A stretch of DNA of 64,000 nucleotides, taken from Calamus simplicifolius. Its lineage: Eukaryota > Streptophyta > Magnoliopsida > Arecales > Arecaceae. The notes under the pieces are model-generated. The model was not told where the DNA came from, did no database searches, and saw nothing but the letters and a program-made list of their open reading frames with translations. Below are positions 36,451 to 48,509 of this stretch, piece by piece (position 1 is the first letter of the stretch; every line of letters begins with the position of its first letter). The stretch is from contig UESW01003900.1 of NCBI GenBank assembly GCA_900491605.1, positions 1,615,147 to 1,679,146 on the forward strand. The letters run 5' to 3'. The translations under genes were made by a program, and so were the position numbers.

Positions 36451-39055
36451 TCATGAAGGCCCAGCAGTTATATTAGGACAACGGCGTCTAGAATGACCCG
36501 TTTGCCTACAAATAGAACATCGACTTGTTCTTCTGGGCTGAACCTCATCCATTTCATTAGGAATTTGGGTTGACTTTGGCTTTCCTCTTTTCTTCAACCT
36601 AAGACGATCTCGATCGGTATGCATGTGAATGGCATCTCCATCCAGTAGTCTTCATGTAGTATCGGGTTGAACTCCCCACCTCAAGCAGTAATGTAGGAGC
36701 CAATACTATATAATTCATCAACAAGAGGCATTGAGTCCATGCCAATCTCCTGGCACACTGCTAAGACATGTGTACATGGATATTTATATATTGTCCACTT
36801 TTCATATGAACAAATACGGTCACTAAGTGATACATTCTGAACATTGCCTCCACCCTTGAGAGCTTCATTGAGCCTTCTTGTCACAACTTCATAAGTGGCT
36901 CTTTGCATATTGTATCTGGTTACCCCGTGCTCATTAGCTTTGGTCTGACCTTCAGCAACCTTAATCGAAATATAAGGAGTGAAGAAGTTATTATAGTTCT
37001 CCTGTACATACCTTAAGGCTTCTGCGCGTCTCGTATTGAAATATAAGTGAGACGACGAAATGTCATCTGAACACATGTCGTAATTGGCAAATTTCTAGCT
37101 CCCCCTCAACACACTATTAAAACCTCCAATAGATTTATTGTCAAAATACCATAGCGAAAGCCCCCGTCATGTACCAATGTCCACTTCTCTGGCTCCAACT
37201 CCGATAGCCAAGACCAAGCTTTGCATAGACTCTTTTAATCCTTTCTATCAGAAAGTTAAACTTTCGAAGCTAATGTTTGCTCCCTACTTTCTATACTGCT
37301 CTTTTCAACTGAATATTTGAGAATCTTGAGTTAAAATTACTACATACATGTCTCAAACAATATCGATGATAAGCTTTTAGTGGAGCCCATCCATTTTTAT
37401 TATCAGCTATGGCACTTAGTATACTTGGATGTCGATCAGAAAAAAGACAAATGCTATTTCTATCTGTCACAACATGCCTCCTAAGCCTCAGCAAAAACCA
37501 GCTCCAGCTAGCTATACACTCTTCATCTACAATTGCATAGGCCAGTGGAAATATCCTATTATCAGCATCAATGCCTATTGCAATGAGCATCTTCCCCTTG
37601 TACTTTCCATAAAGATGTGTTCCATCAATAGAAATCACTAGGTGACAATACCGAAACCCCTTAATGGATGAATGAAATGCCCAGAATACATAATTCAGGA
37701 TACATACAGAAGAATTTGCTTCACTATAGAAATCCCAACATACAATGTTCCAGTGTTTGCATTCTGCAATGCAAGCATGTATTTAGGAAGCTTTGCATAT
37801 GATGGTTCCCATTCACCAAATATATCAATCAATGCTTTCTGCTTTCCATGCCATGCTTTGAAATATGACACTGTATAGTAAAATTGATCCGCAATAGTTG
37901 GTATAACAGCATCAATATTCACACTTGGATCTTTCTCCACAATGTGTTGAACGGCATAGCTAGTAGCTCGAGAACTAATATGTTTGTTATTCCAAGTTAA
38001 ATTACTAAATAAACAAGAGTGTGGCCCATCATACCTTGTGATCTCAAAAAATTCATGCTTTTTCAACTTTGCAGTATGCAACCTCCATTGACAACTTTGG
38101 ATAGTACTTGAAGAGGCACATTTAATAAACCAGAATAATTTCTTTGACTCCACCACATTATATGTGCGATGTTTCTTGATGTGATACATTTCACATGCTC
38201 TCTTCAGTTCATCTTTAGTATTAAACAACAATCCTTTAGCAAACTCTATCATTGATGGATCCCAAAATTAAGAATTGAAGGGTAACTCTCTCGAAGTACT
38301 AACACATCCACCATCATGCAAATTCAACTCATTATAAAATTTTGGTACTTGTTCACATGCAAAGGCTTGATAATCACGTACCTGAGTTGGAATATGTTCT
38401 GGATGACTGTATACAGGAATGGAACTAAAGCCAGTGTCATGAACTATATCGTCTCCATATGACTCTTCATCTTTATTTGGCTCTTTATTTAAGTCATCAT
38501 ATTCAGGCAAATAGTCATCATCTGCACTCTCGTCTGACTTCATTCCTCGACTATTAGTGTTGAACTGATTGTTTACCACATCATCGCTCTCCACTGCTAG
38601 CATAAATCATTCAATCATTAGGAAATCCACTGGAGTCCTAACCTGTTCCTGCTGCTGGGCTATAGGAGAACTATCCTGAACATCCTCTGTATGACCAACT
38701 CTATATGGCTCGGGAACATCATCCTTAAAAATATATAGTTCAATATACCGATATTCTGAAAATTTTGAGAAAAATGTCAACATGTGCTCCATATCGTCGT
38801 CATCCTCAATTGGATGAAGCACGTATTTTTGATGCAATGTTGGAGATCTCCACATCAATCTGATGATATATCTCTGTATTGAAATTTTAGAACAGTATGT
38901 ACCCGATCAACCAACTCAACAAAACGTGTTCCCGTGCTCAATTTTAGACATTTACGTGGAGGTTGATTATAATGTATCCCTTCTTGGCCATGTTTAATTG
39001 ATCCATCATAATAGAGCAGAACTCTTATAGTTTTCATCTGAAAATAGGTGATCAA
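36451..39055 (-). pseudogene. MURA-type MULE transposase (broken)
   Basis: Domain order on the minus strand: an N-terminal PB1-like segment (39055-38858, 'MKTIRVLLYYDGSIKHG'); an acidic linker; the MuDR DNA-binding region (38252-37695, 'FAKGLLFNTKDELKRACEMY'); and the transposase core with 'MISIDGTHLYGKYKGKML' (first catalytic Asp, near 37638) and 'LFSDRHPSIL' (second Asp), then 'KWTLVHDGGFRYGILTINL' (about 37185). A SWIM zinc finger (CSYEKWTIYKYPCTH) and a CCHC knuckle (CSICRQTGHSRRRC, 36490-36531) precede the stop at 36451. In-frame stops at 38607 and 38268 and shifts near 38860, 37690 and 37180 inactivate it. It would cut at the TIRs of its own family. Confidence 0.9.
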
Positions 39056-40119
39056 AATTTATCTCAGATCAGCACAGACAAACAAAAATCTAAATATGCG
39101 TATATTTTAGTAGCATTTAGCATATATAAGTAACAAATCCTGTTTGTTAGTCCTTTAAGAGATGATTCACCTCATTGGTACCAAACTAAAGGGTGTACCA
39201 ATACAATTGTGTGAAAGGCAAATGCCTTGTACAAGAAAGAAAGACTGGACTGTCAAAAGGTTTATTCTGTTTCAATCTAAGTGTAATTATCCATTTTCTT
39301 CACCACTTTCTTCATTACTACTGCTAGTTTCTCTGGTAGGTCAATTGACATCTTTAGTAATTCCATGAGTAAATGTTAGTTGACGTTTGCATGTCATCCA
39401 AATCCAGCCAAACGCAGACATGTTATCAAGCTACCAACCCCCACTAAGAAAAGCTAGATTACTCTTTGGACCCAAATTACTATTTAGAGAAAGAAACAAA
39501 AAAAATTATCTAAACCTAATCTACCCGTTAAGTTGTGGCTTTGGTTGAACTTCTCTTGGCTTTTGGTGTTACATACAATCATGATTCAGAGCAAAAAATG
39601 AAGGTCTAAACCAATGTCTGTGACTGAAAGGCAGGATCATGGTGCAAGCAAAAACTTGAGTAAATTACGCCACTAAGAAAAGCAGGTGTTCAAAATCAGA
39701 AAAACAATGTCTATTATTCCTTGTTGCTGTTGAAACGCAGAAAGATTAAATCTTACCTTTGCTACTAAGTACAAGGAAAGAAAAGTTCGATAATCATTGC
39801 ATTCTTGAAACTTATTCAAGAATCAAATCCAAGAGATTGCAACTTAAATCCTACCCACCAACCAAAGAAAAGAGAGATCGGACCTTGATGAAAAGGGAAG
39901 AAAGTGCAGAGACGAGAGGGAGCTTGATGGGCGATGGCGTGTCGGGGGTCTGAGAGCCGGGGTTTCTTGGGAAGAATGACTCACAATTTTTTGGCCGAAG
40001 GAAGTAACGGGCGAAGGAGACTCAGTGATTTTCTCAGTTCTATCATCCTCCTAGGACCAGGAGGGCTGAGATTTATAACAAACCGAGCAACTTACTATCG
40101 AGTAGGTGGTTTTTGAGAA
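39056..40119. other. 5' region of the MURA gene up to the right TIR
   Basis: This is AT-rich DNA with no supported gene. It lies between the MURA start and the right TIR, where the MULE promoter would be expected. No clear core promoter was recognised. Confidence 0.5.
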
Positions 40120-40318
40120 AATCGCTATTTCAAATGATAATTTTTAGTTACCCTTCTATTATGTTAGTGAAAACTTTCTGCTAACATGGCACAGCGAGAG
40201 TGAGAAAATGAAAGTGAAAAACATCATTTTATTTCACTTTAGCATTACTTTTGCAATAAGTTTTGTTTCTACTCCTTTTAAAACCGGTGGCAAAAGGCAC
40301 CGGTTAAAAAAATGATGC
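40120..40318 (-). repeat. Right terminal inverted repeat of the MULE
   Basis: Read on the minus strand it starts GCATCATTTTTTTAACCGG and follows the left repeat through the ACCGG box, the 'acttattgcaaaagtaatg' segment and 'gggtaactaaaaatt'. It is followed by TSD CTTGTTGCT at 40319. The last T of that TSD is also the first base of the hAT-like element. Confidence 0.85.
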
Positions 40319-40788
40319 CTTGTTGCTAGGGGTGGCAATTTTTGACACGACACGATAACTCGATACGAACACGATACGAATTAAATGGGTTTGGGTTGAC
40401 TATTTTTTGGTACAAACCCATGTATGACACGACCCGCCAACACAAAATTTAAATGGGTCGTGTTCGGGTTCAACCGCTTAACCCGAATTGACCCAAATTG
40501 ATCCGTGTATTTAATCGGATTGACACGAACCCGTCTGACCTGTTTTGACCCGAACCATTCACCCGCTTCGCCCGCACGTACGCCGCCATGATCCGTCCAT
40601 CACCGTTACCCGAGGCCTCTATATCAAACAAATGAAGCTGACAGTTTCACCAAATAAAGCTAGTTAAATAGTCAAAATTTAGATTATATGAATTATATAT
40701 TTTAATCTGATTAGATTGATCAAACAAGCAATGCAACCAATTTGACCTAATCTACGTCTTGGGAGCAACTTTTGTGATGGTTGAGTCC

Positions 40789-41737
40789 TGTTGCTGCTGA
40801 AATCTATCCTTTGACTCGGGCATGATCAGGCTTCGAGATGGGCTTCCTCCTGGGCGGACCTACAAAATAGTCCTTACGCGAAAGGCATTGGGGGTGGCCC
40901 TCTGCGGAAGACCCTTCGATGCTCAAGTCAGTGGAGATCGGCAATCAACAAAAATTAGGAGAAGGCTCTCACTGAAGAGTCTCTCTAGAGCTCAGAGTAG
41001 AGCATTAATGGCGAAAGCAAAGGTAGAGAAGGAGAGAGGGTGCCAGTGAGCAAGTGCGCATCGAGTGTGTAAGAGATGGCCCTTACCTGAGGGGATCTGA
41101 GACTGTGGTATTTATAGAGGATCACCTGGTTGCTTGGGAGCGTCGTGGGTCCAAAAGCTTTTGAGATCCGAATCCAGTTTGTTATGAAATCGATAGGATT
41201 CGTATCTGGTTAGTTAGAGGATCGACGGCTGGGAAAGCTTGTTGATGTCTCGAGATTTGGCAAGGGCATAGGCTCCAGAGCCCTAGGCCACTCTCAGATA
41301 TGATTCCTGTTTGGAATTTTACTACTTCAAGGTCTCCCATGCTGAATTCCGCAGAGGTATAGGTATCGCTCGGGCTTAGCCGAGTGATAGGAGAGACCGG
41401 CTAGAAAGGTCGGACGATGAGATGGCTTGGCTAGAGGGGCCGAGAGACGAGATAGCTCGGCTGGAGATGAGATAGCTCGGCTGGAGCCGAGAGATGAGAT
41501 AGTTCGGCAGGGACCGAGAGATGATATAGCTCGGCTGGGACCAAGAGATGATATAGCTCGGCTGGGGCCGAGAGGTATGACCCGTGCCTTAGGAACCCTT
41601 GGCTCGATGAGGGGCTAGGGCGCCCCAACTTACCAAGGCTGACCTATCTCTGGTGGATGCCGCACAGCGAGTAGGAATCAGGGTTAGTCTTAGTCATATG
41701 CACGATTATTGATGCACAGTGATTTTACCCCTTAACA
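40789..41737 (-). repeat. Left (3') LTR of the antisense-gene element
   Basis: It ends TTAACA at 41737. The minus-strand TATAAATA is at 41109-41116. A 27-bp tandem array lies at about 41415-41580. It is collinear with 49653-50610. Confidence 0.88.
41415..41580. repeat. 27-bp minisatellite in the left LTR
   Basis: About five to six units of gatgagatagctcggctgg + agccgaga, in register with nine codons. Encoded repeats such as DEIARLEPR are a by-product and not evidence of a gene. Confidence 0.85.
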
Positions 41738-41755
41738 CATGCCCCCCACTTCCTA
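41738..41755 (-). other. Polypurine tract-like site
   Basis: The minus strand reads GGAAGTGGGGGGCATG immediately before the left LTR. This supports a minus-strand element. Confidence 0.6.
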
Positions 41756-42142
41756 GTTCGAAGTGTAGGTTCGGGCGTAGGGAGTATAACTCCAGGTGGC
41801 ATGACTTGAATAGAGGGATCTGGATTTGACAGCCCGCGCAATGATGCCTTAATTAATGCTGCGTGGCCGTCGTGCCTTTACGAGATGTGTCACATAAGGC
41901 TCCTTTGGGGCAATGGTTGGGGAATTGCCACGTAGCAAATCTTGGCTTTCACGACGTTTACAGTGGTAGTTCCGTATGCCTTGGTTGAGGTGCCTTATCT
42001 TCTCTTGAGGCGGTTTCCTTTGGGAGGAAGCAAAGTCGAAGCAACGTTACTCCCATTCGTAGTGTTCTTTCGTTTCTTCCCGGAGGGATTTGTTCTCCTA
42101 CCTTCTTTGCAATCTTGCTCGGTGTTCCTTCCAGCGAGCAGA

Positions 42143-45042
42143 ATGATGAGTCCCAGTGATATGGTCTCAGAAATTACTGCTGAGGAATTGGGGAGACTCC
42201 GTCTGAAATACGGCATCCCCTCGGATATCCTCCTGCGATTGCCAGGGCTCGAGCGTAGGGTTTTGTAGGAACTGGAGCATGGGGTTTTCCTTTATGAAGA
42301 CAGTCTGAAGGTGGGCCTTCGATTTCCTCTCCATCCCTTGGTGAAGGAGATCATGAAGTTTTACAACATCTGCCCGACGATGGTAGCTCCCAACAGCTGG
42401 CGGAGTATCATTGGGTTTATCTCGATGTGTAGCCAAGTGAAGGTAATAGCAACTCTATCCCTATTCCGCGCTTGTCACCATCTGTTGCCCGGAAGGAAAT
42501 CGGAGTGGTCCTATATCGGACCTCGGAAGTCATTCAAGACGATCATGGACAAGCCATCGTCCATAAAGGGATGGAAGGTTCGGTTCTTTATCGCTGAGGG
42601 GAACATCGGTTCCGACTTTCCACGAGGATGGGGAAACCCGGTTAGGGACATGGAGGCGCATATGGCCTTATCCGAGCGGGAGAGGGAGGATCTAGGGGTC
42701 CTCACTAGCGGTCGGGCATTTTTGACTATTGTCTTACTATCGGAGGAGGCCCTTTGTGCCGCTGGGCTTAGCCTCATCGACAGGCAGGGTAAGCTCTTCC
42801 CCCTTCCTCTGTTTTCTTTTCTTTGAGTGAATGTATCTAGATTTGATTGGTTGCTACCCGTGCCTGCAGCCAAGAAATCAAAGATGGCCGGCCGCATAAG
42901 AAAGGAGTTGGGCAAGCACCCAAGAGAAGTCAGCAGCGTGGAGAGGCGCAAGCTTGAGAAGAAAGTCTGTCTTTCTGAAGAGTGCTCGCCAGAGGTTGGG
43001 CGAGTTAAGGCCAGCTTGCGCTCCTCACCGTCGAAGAAAGGGAACGCAGGAGTGCTGGCGACGGAAGAAAGTCCCTCCCCGCTGGGGGAAAAAGGCAATA
43101 GTCGTGAGGGGAGAGCATAAAGCGGAGGAGGACTTAGAGAGGATCGCTGAGATCCCCTGTCCTCCGGTGGTGGAAATAGTAGATAGCCCAGAGGGGGCTC
43201 CGTCGGAAGCTCAGGGGGGACCTGTTGTTGAAGGGCCTCCCTCGGACGGATCAGAGGGTGACGATGTTGTGCCAAAGGCAGTAGAGATTTGGGAGGAACT
43301 TCCTCTTGAGGAGGCTAGGGGAGCTAATGAACAAGCCGAGGCTTTGACGGAATCTGCGGTGGAGGAGCAGGCGCCGGTGATCGAAGGAGCGCTTTTGGGC
43401 GAGAAAGAAGGACGGGATGATGACCTTCTAGTTGAAGCTCTCCCTGTTAAAACCTCGGGGACATTGGGGCCAGGACTGGCCAAGGAATCTGATGAATTAC
43501 AGGCCAAACTTTTACTGGAAGAGGCCAGGAGATTGAAAGCTCCTCAGTCTGAGATTGTTCGGACAAGTCCCTTGGATGGGCAGCCTGGTAGTTAGGACCC
43601 GGCCATTGAGGAGGCATTTTTTGCTTTGATAAAGTCGGCATTGTATCCGAGCGTTGGTCCCTCAATAAACGAGTTTGCGGACCTGGATCTCATTGATGCC
43701 ACATTTGGTCAGCAGAACATGGTGAAGGATGTTCACCTCCTCCCCGATATCGATAATCCCACCCTCATGAAGTTGGCTAGGTCCTACGCCTCCTGGGTGA
43801 GTTACCGTTCTAGAGCAGTGGGTGCTTTCTGGTTGGCTTGATCACATCTTCTCACTTGTTTTTGGTTATGTAGAATGCTTTGGTCACTAGGGCATTGTGC
43901 TGGCGCTTGAGTCTGACGACAGGGGCCAGTATTCACGCCAAGAGGGTCAGTTCCGAGTTTCGCTTACGAGCAGCGGCGTCTGACAAATTCGAGCAGATCC
44001 TGGATGCTGCTAACAAGAAGTTGGAGATGATGAGGGGATTGTATTAGGTCACCCTCAACGATGCATCCAGGTTAAAGCTCGAAATTGAGGAGTCGCGCGG
44101 GCTCCAGGCGAGGTATGAGGAGGTATGCTCGAAGCTCTCGCAGCTCGAAGCCCGGCATGCTAGGGAAATGGAGTCTGCCAAGAAACAGTTCGATGAAAAT
44201 CGAGACAGACTGATGCGGGAAGCTGCCGAGGAGAAGAATCGCCTGAGCAGGATGCTTGGCGAGTCGGAGGAGAAAGTTTGGAACCTTGATCAATGCATCA
44301 CGGCCAAGGACAACTGGATTAAATGGCACCAAGAGAGATTAAATAAGCTTGATGTCGAGCTTTCCTGGGCTTGGGAAGAAGCTGATAATAAGCAAACGAG
44401 GATTAATAACCTCAGGGGCAAAATCGAGCAGGTTCAAGCTGACAAATTGAGGGCTTTTGGCAGGGCCGAGGAGTTGACCAAGAGGTTAGCTAGGCAGGAA
44501 GAGGAGGTTCGGTCCTGTCCTTTAGACCTTTCCTACTAACTCGCTGCTGTATTGGCTAATCCTGTATTTGCAGATGGGGAGGGCGAAATCGGAGGGCCAG
44601 AACCAACTGAAGATCTTGCACGAGGAGCTGGCATCGAGTAAAGGAAGGAGCTCGGAGCTTGAGAAGCAGGTTGCTGAAATCAAGGAGCAAATGGGCTTGC
44701 TCCGGGGTGCAGAAGATGTGACCTGTGCCGAGGCCTTCCAGCTTGGTGTGGAGGAGGTCCAAACTAAAATATCTCGGGAGCATCCGAAATGGGACCTTTC
44801 CTTTCTGGACATCGAACCCTCAAAGGCCTGTTCCTCAGGGGCTGAAGAAGATGAATATATCGATGTTTCAGACACCGATTTCAGACACCGGTCCCAGTGA
44901 GGCTACAGCTCCTGAAGGGCCCTCACAGCCTGTTTCCAAGGAGGTAAAGACATTTGAAGTGGGCGAGACAAGCCGAGCTTCCCAGGACGTTACGAAGGGA
45001 GCTGTCGAGGCCGCTGGGGCCGTTCCCAACCCTGATTCTTAA
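42143..45042 (+). pseudogene. Spliced gene of the 'putative gypsy type transposon' (Transposase_28, PF04195-like) family
   Basis: It probably starts MMSPSDMVSEITAEELGRLR. 'YGIPSDILLRLPGLE' meets an in-frame TAG at 42266, then 'VGLRFPLHPLVKEIMKFYNI', 'NSWRSIIGFISMCSQV' and 'SSIKGWKVRFFIAEGNIG' give the family domain (first about 215 residues). An intron (GT near 42789, AG at about 42870) leads to a charged, Glu-rich region, then 'DLIDATFGQQNMVKDVHLLP' (43626-43797), another intron to about 43874, and long coiled coils (43950-44520 and 44575-44800). A shift near 44890 precedes the end at 45042. The name of the family reflects its presence in gypsy elements; no catalytic activity is established. 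It lies antisense to the LTRs. Confidence 0.78.
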
Positions 45043-45617
45043 GGGTCATTTGTATATTTTTGCTTTTCCACCTTGTAACTCGGTTGAAGCTTTTGAGAAG
45101 TGGATCTTTTCCTTTTGCGTGATTGTCTTTCTTAGATGATCTTTATTTCTAGTTTCCTTTCGATCGCGAGCAGCTCATGGCTTATTCGCACCGTTTGGTT
45201 GACTTAGTTCGGACATGAGTAAACATCCCGGTCAAGGCTGAGGTATAATGGTAGATCAAGCAGGATCGAGATATGAGGATAGCTCAGTTAGAGCTGAAGT
45301 TAGGTAGATCGGCGTGGTCGAGGCGAGAAAGCGGGCATGCTTTTGGAGGGAGTTTGATCCCGAAAAGGGGGTTTGTTGAATTCCCCACCATCATTTACTT
45401 ATCCTTTTTGGTAAAGAGGGAGCGATTCCTTGCTTCCTGTGAGTGGCCACTGAAGTAATGATGCGTGGTTAGATTTTATGGCAGTGGCGTTGGAACTAAC
45501 GGCTCGGGCGATCTGGGTACTCGCCCGAAGTAGTTTAAATACCGGTGGGTGGTAGGCCATCGCCAACCATTTCCTCTGCTGATCTCCTGTGGGTCTATCT
45601 AAACTTGTGATAGCAGG

Positions 45618-45932
45618 ATGGCTTTCGAGGACAGAGGGAGGTCAGCTGGAGCGCCAGACAACAGCGTCAATGGCCGCTGGGGGGCCCGCAGGGGCCGTAC
45701 TAGAACGACCATCGACGGGGAAGTCCTGGTATCATCGTTTGCAAGCCACGAGCGACTCCAAAAGGTGGTCGAGTAATACATGGTTGTCTCTACCAAGGAG
45801 ATTGTGCTCCTCTACGAGGCCAATAGCCGATTGGAAAGGCAGGTTGCGTCCCTTAGGCAACTAGTGGGCGAGCCGGCTCTGTGGCGAGGGGAGGGCTCAG
45901 CAGCTCCTAGAGAAAATGACAAGCCCCTATGA
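45618..45932 (+). pseudogene. Small coiled-coil protein gene, copy 1 (one stop)
   Basis: A 105-codon frame starts MAFEDRGRSAGAPDNSVNGR and has TAA at codon 53. Key blocks are 'SSFASHERLQKVVE', then 'YMVVSTKEIVLLYEANSRLE' and 'RQVASLRQLVGE'. The same pattern is in the gene at 48510. The upstream 'gtttaaata' TATA-like box (about 45533) is also shared, so the unit was duplicated with its promoter. I do not recognise a family; the heptad-like C-terminal half suggests a coiled coil. It may be a split-off relative of the large coiled-coil gene upstream. Confidence 0.55.
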
Positions 45933-46289
45933 GGGTTGATGTATTCTTCTCTCTTTATGTCGCCCTTTCTATGATGAATGAAAAGAAAAGTTTCCGTAGC
46001 TTTTGTGCTTACTGCTGTCTTTGAAATGCTTGCTTTCATCGTGCAAGTCTTGTAAGTGAGCCACTCTCTTTGGGGATTTTTGGCTACCTCGGCAAGATTC
46101 AGGGCATAGCGCTCATGCTTTAGCCGAAGTACAAAGAGTGCTTCGTTATCGATGAGATAAAGGCAGCTAACTCTGCCTGGGTCGGAGTGTAGGATAAAGC
46201 TTAGTCGTGCTGGACTGAAAAAGATACTTCGGTTTATTCCGAAGTATGGGAACAGCTTTGGCCTTGGATGGAAGCACAATGCAACATCT

Positions 46290-47600
46290 CAGTTTGCGCC
46301 AAAGCACAACGGGCAGTTGAGCCGGAGGAGGGAACGTCGAGGTACGTTTATTGAGGAGTACTTGGCTTTTGCGCCTCTTTTCTGTTCTATCAGTGCCTTA
46401 TCTTTTCCAAGGCGAGTTGACCCTCCTTTTGCCGAAATAGATAATACGGCTCTGTGGTCTACAAAAGGTCGCTTCGGCACTTTACGGGGACATTCATTAT
46501 GTCGTCTTTTTCCAATGCGGGTCGTTTTAGCATACGACGCAAACGCTTGTTTGCCATTGGAGAGTGTCACTTTCGCTGGGCGATTTCCCAAGCCTGCCCA
46601 TATCTCTAAGATCGGCGGGCGATTTTCTGTATTTATGACCCATAATCTGGGATCAGAGGAAATCTTCTGGCGTACTTCATGGGCTAAGCGACGTGTTTGG
46701 CGCACACCGAGGGGCACTGTTCTCGTCTTGGGAGGCCATGTGGTAGCACGGATAGGGCATTTTGAATCTCGGGGCTTTCTGCTTTAATAGCTGCTCCCGG
46801 TCCATTTTGCCTATAAAAAGGGGAGGAAGGGGCCGTGTTAGGCCATTCCCAAAATTTTCTTCTCTGTGAGCTGTAAAAATTTTTATGATGCCTGTGTTCT
46901 GAGGGTGAGAGCGGAGGGACTAAGTTTTCTTTTTGCAAGTCGTCTTCCCCCAGATAGCTGGGGTGATGAAGGAGTCGCTAAAGAGCGGCTCGTCCTCAAG
47001 GGAGGAGCTTCGGAGATCACATGAAGAGCGCACAGAAGGTCCACAGAGATCACATGGAGAGCGCACATATGCGCTTCCTGTGTGTCCTTTGTGGTTTGCT
47101 ATGAGGGTCACAGGGTAGGAAGTGCACATGCACCCCCATAGTACGCACGAAACCTTTCGTTCTCCCTCTGGCTGGATGCTTAGCCCCTCCGTGTGGGGAA
47201 TCTTCCGCCACATAAAGAGGGAGTTGAGAGCAGTGTGGGGCTGATGGTCCCCTAGCTCTCTCAATCGGGCAGCGACCTGCAGCCCAGCATTCCACCCAGG
47301 GGGAAGCTTCCTCAGCATCAGCATCCATGGGTCTGTGTCTCTTTTTGGATCTCTTAATTCATCCAGAGGACCCATGGAGTGCTGGATCAGCCTTAGCCGG
47401 TGGTTCGGGGCAAGCTGTCTGATTTGTCTGATTTTTTGGGTCAGACGCCAAAATGTCATTATTAACCGAAGCTGACTGAAGCAGTTCGACCGAGCTATTT
47501 ACTCATTTTCATTTCCTATGCTTTGATGCACTTGTAACTCCTCTTAGGAGGTTGTAACTTTTCTTCTGATAAGGAAATAAAGAAATTTTTCATTCCTTCT
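46290..47600 (+). other. Possible third transcription unit or small nested insertion
   Basis: A strong TATA box (CCTATAAAAAGGGGAGG, about 46810) is followed some 760 bp later by an AATAAA-like signal (GAAATAAAG, about 47572). In between is a short frame with a repeated 'agatcacatg(a/g)agagcgcaca' segment and no recognised domain. This stretch has no counterpart at the second small gene copy. It could be a promoter-gene-terminator unit or a solo LTR; I cannot tell which. Confidence 0.3.
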
Positions 47601-48509
47601 TCCTTTAGTATCTGCCTCCTTTGAGCTGAGAGTTGTAACTCCCATATTACACTTTTTATATCGTAGCATATTTCGGTAGCGCTATTGCTACTTTGTTCTT
47701 GCTAAGGCCAATGTCCGGTCCTCAGCAGAGGAAGCGTATATCTATGTTTGAGTCAGAAGGAGACATGGGCGGTCCTGTGGACTCATGAGGTAAGCATGAT
47801 CCTATTTGCAGAACGGGGTGGGTATTTCGGCAGGGAAAGACAATTCGAGACATGTCTTCGCTTATTGAATAGTGGGAGGTCATTTGCCTCCGTCGAGGTA
47901 TAATAGGATGCCTTAGCCGCATTAGAGCGATGGAGAGATTACTCGACTAAGCCGAAGCTTCAGGATATCACTCGGTTGTTGCCGAGGTATGAAGGATATC
48001 ACTTGGTTGTTGCCGAGGATAATATTTTGTTTGGTTCTTGCAGCAAATGTAGATTCTGGTGCGGGCTGCCAAAGAGAATGAGGGTTATCCGAACGACGCA
48101 TAGGGGCGTCCGAAGTTTATGACTCGGTTATCTTCGAGTGAGGCAAGCTAGTGCTGATGCGCTTTTCCGCGTCTTTTCAAGGATGCCCAATTCGAGGGAG
48201 TCTGGCAGGTTCTCGAGGACATTTATTTCAAAAGGGTTTGGCAAACCAGAGGGAGCCTGGTCCCTAGAAAAAGGGGGGAGTTCCCTGCGCACCTCGTCGA
48301 TGCTTATCGATCCTCCTCGGTAAGGGGGTGCGACCCCTTGTCTCCTTTAAGCACCCACTGGAGTGGTGACGCGTGGTGAGTTTCCATGGGTCGAGATTAA
48401 CGACTCGAATGATCGAAATACTTGCCAGGAGCGGTTTAAATATGGACGAGGGGGATGCCTGTACCGGTCACCCTTTTAGCTAGCCCCCTAAGAGCTTCTG
48501 GGTACTGAT

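Larger units (their letters stand above)
5004..40318 (-). mobile_element. Mutator-like element (MULE) carrying MURA and a PMD gene, enlarged by nested insertions
   Basis: The ends form inverted repeats of about 200 bp (5004-5212 and 40120-40318) that align along their length. They are flanked by the same 9 bp, CTTGTTGCT, at 4995-5003 and 40319-40327; a 9-bp TSD is the MULE hallmark. On the minus strand it carries a MURA-type transposase and, downstream, a PMD gene. Without copia A, copia B and the LINE the element would be about 8.5 kb. Both genes have stops and frameshifts, so it is not autonomous now. Blocks of a short palindrome (GCCACTTCAAGTGGC and variants) lie inside the left end and at 35697-35795. 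Confidence 0.85.

Noticed and set aside
41415..41580. Possible CRISPR-like or protein repeat array
   Set aside because: Units are contiguous without unique spacers, and the genome is eukaryotic.
42511..43275. 254-residue minus-strand frame
   Set aside because: It is the shadow of the GC-rich coding exons of the + strand PF04195-like gene.
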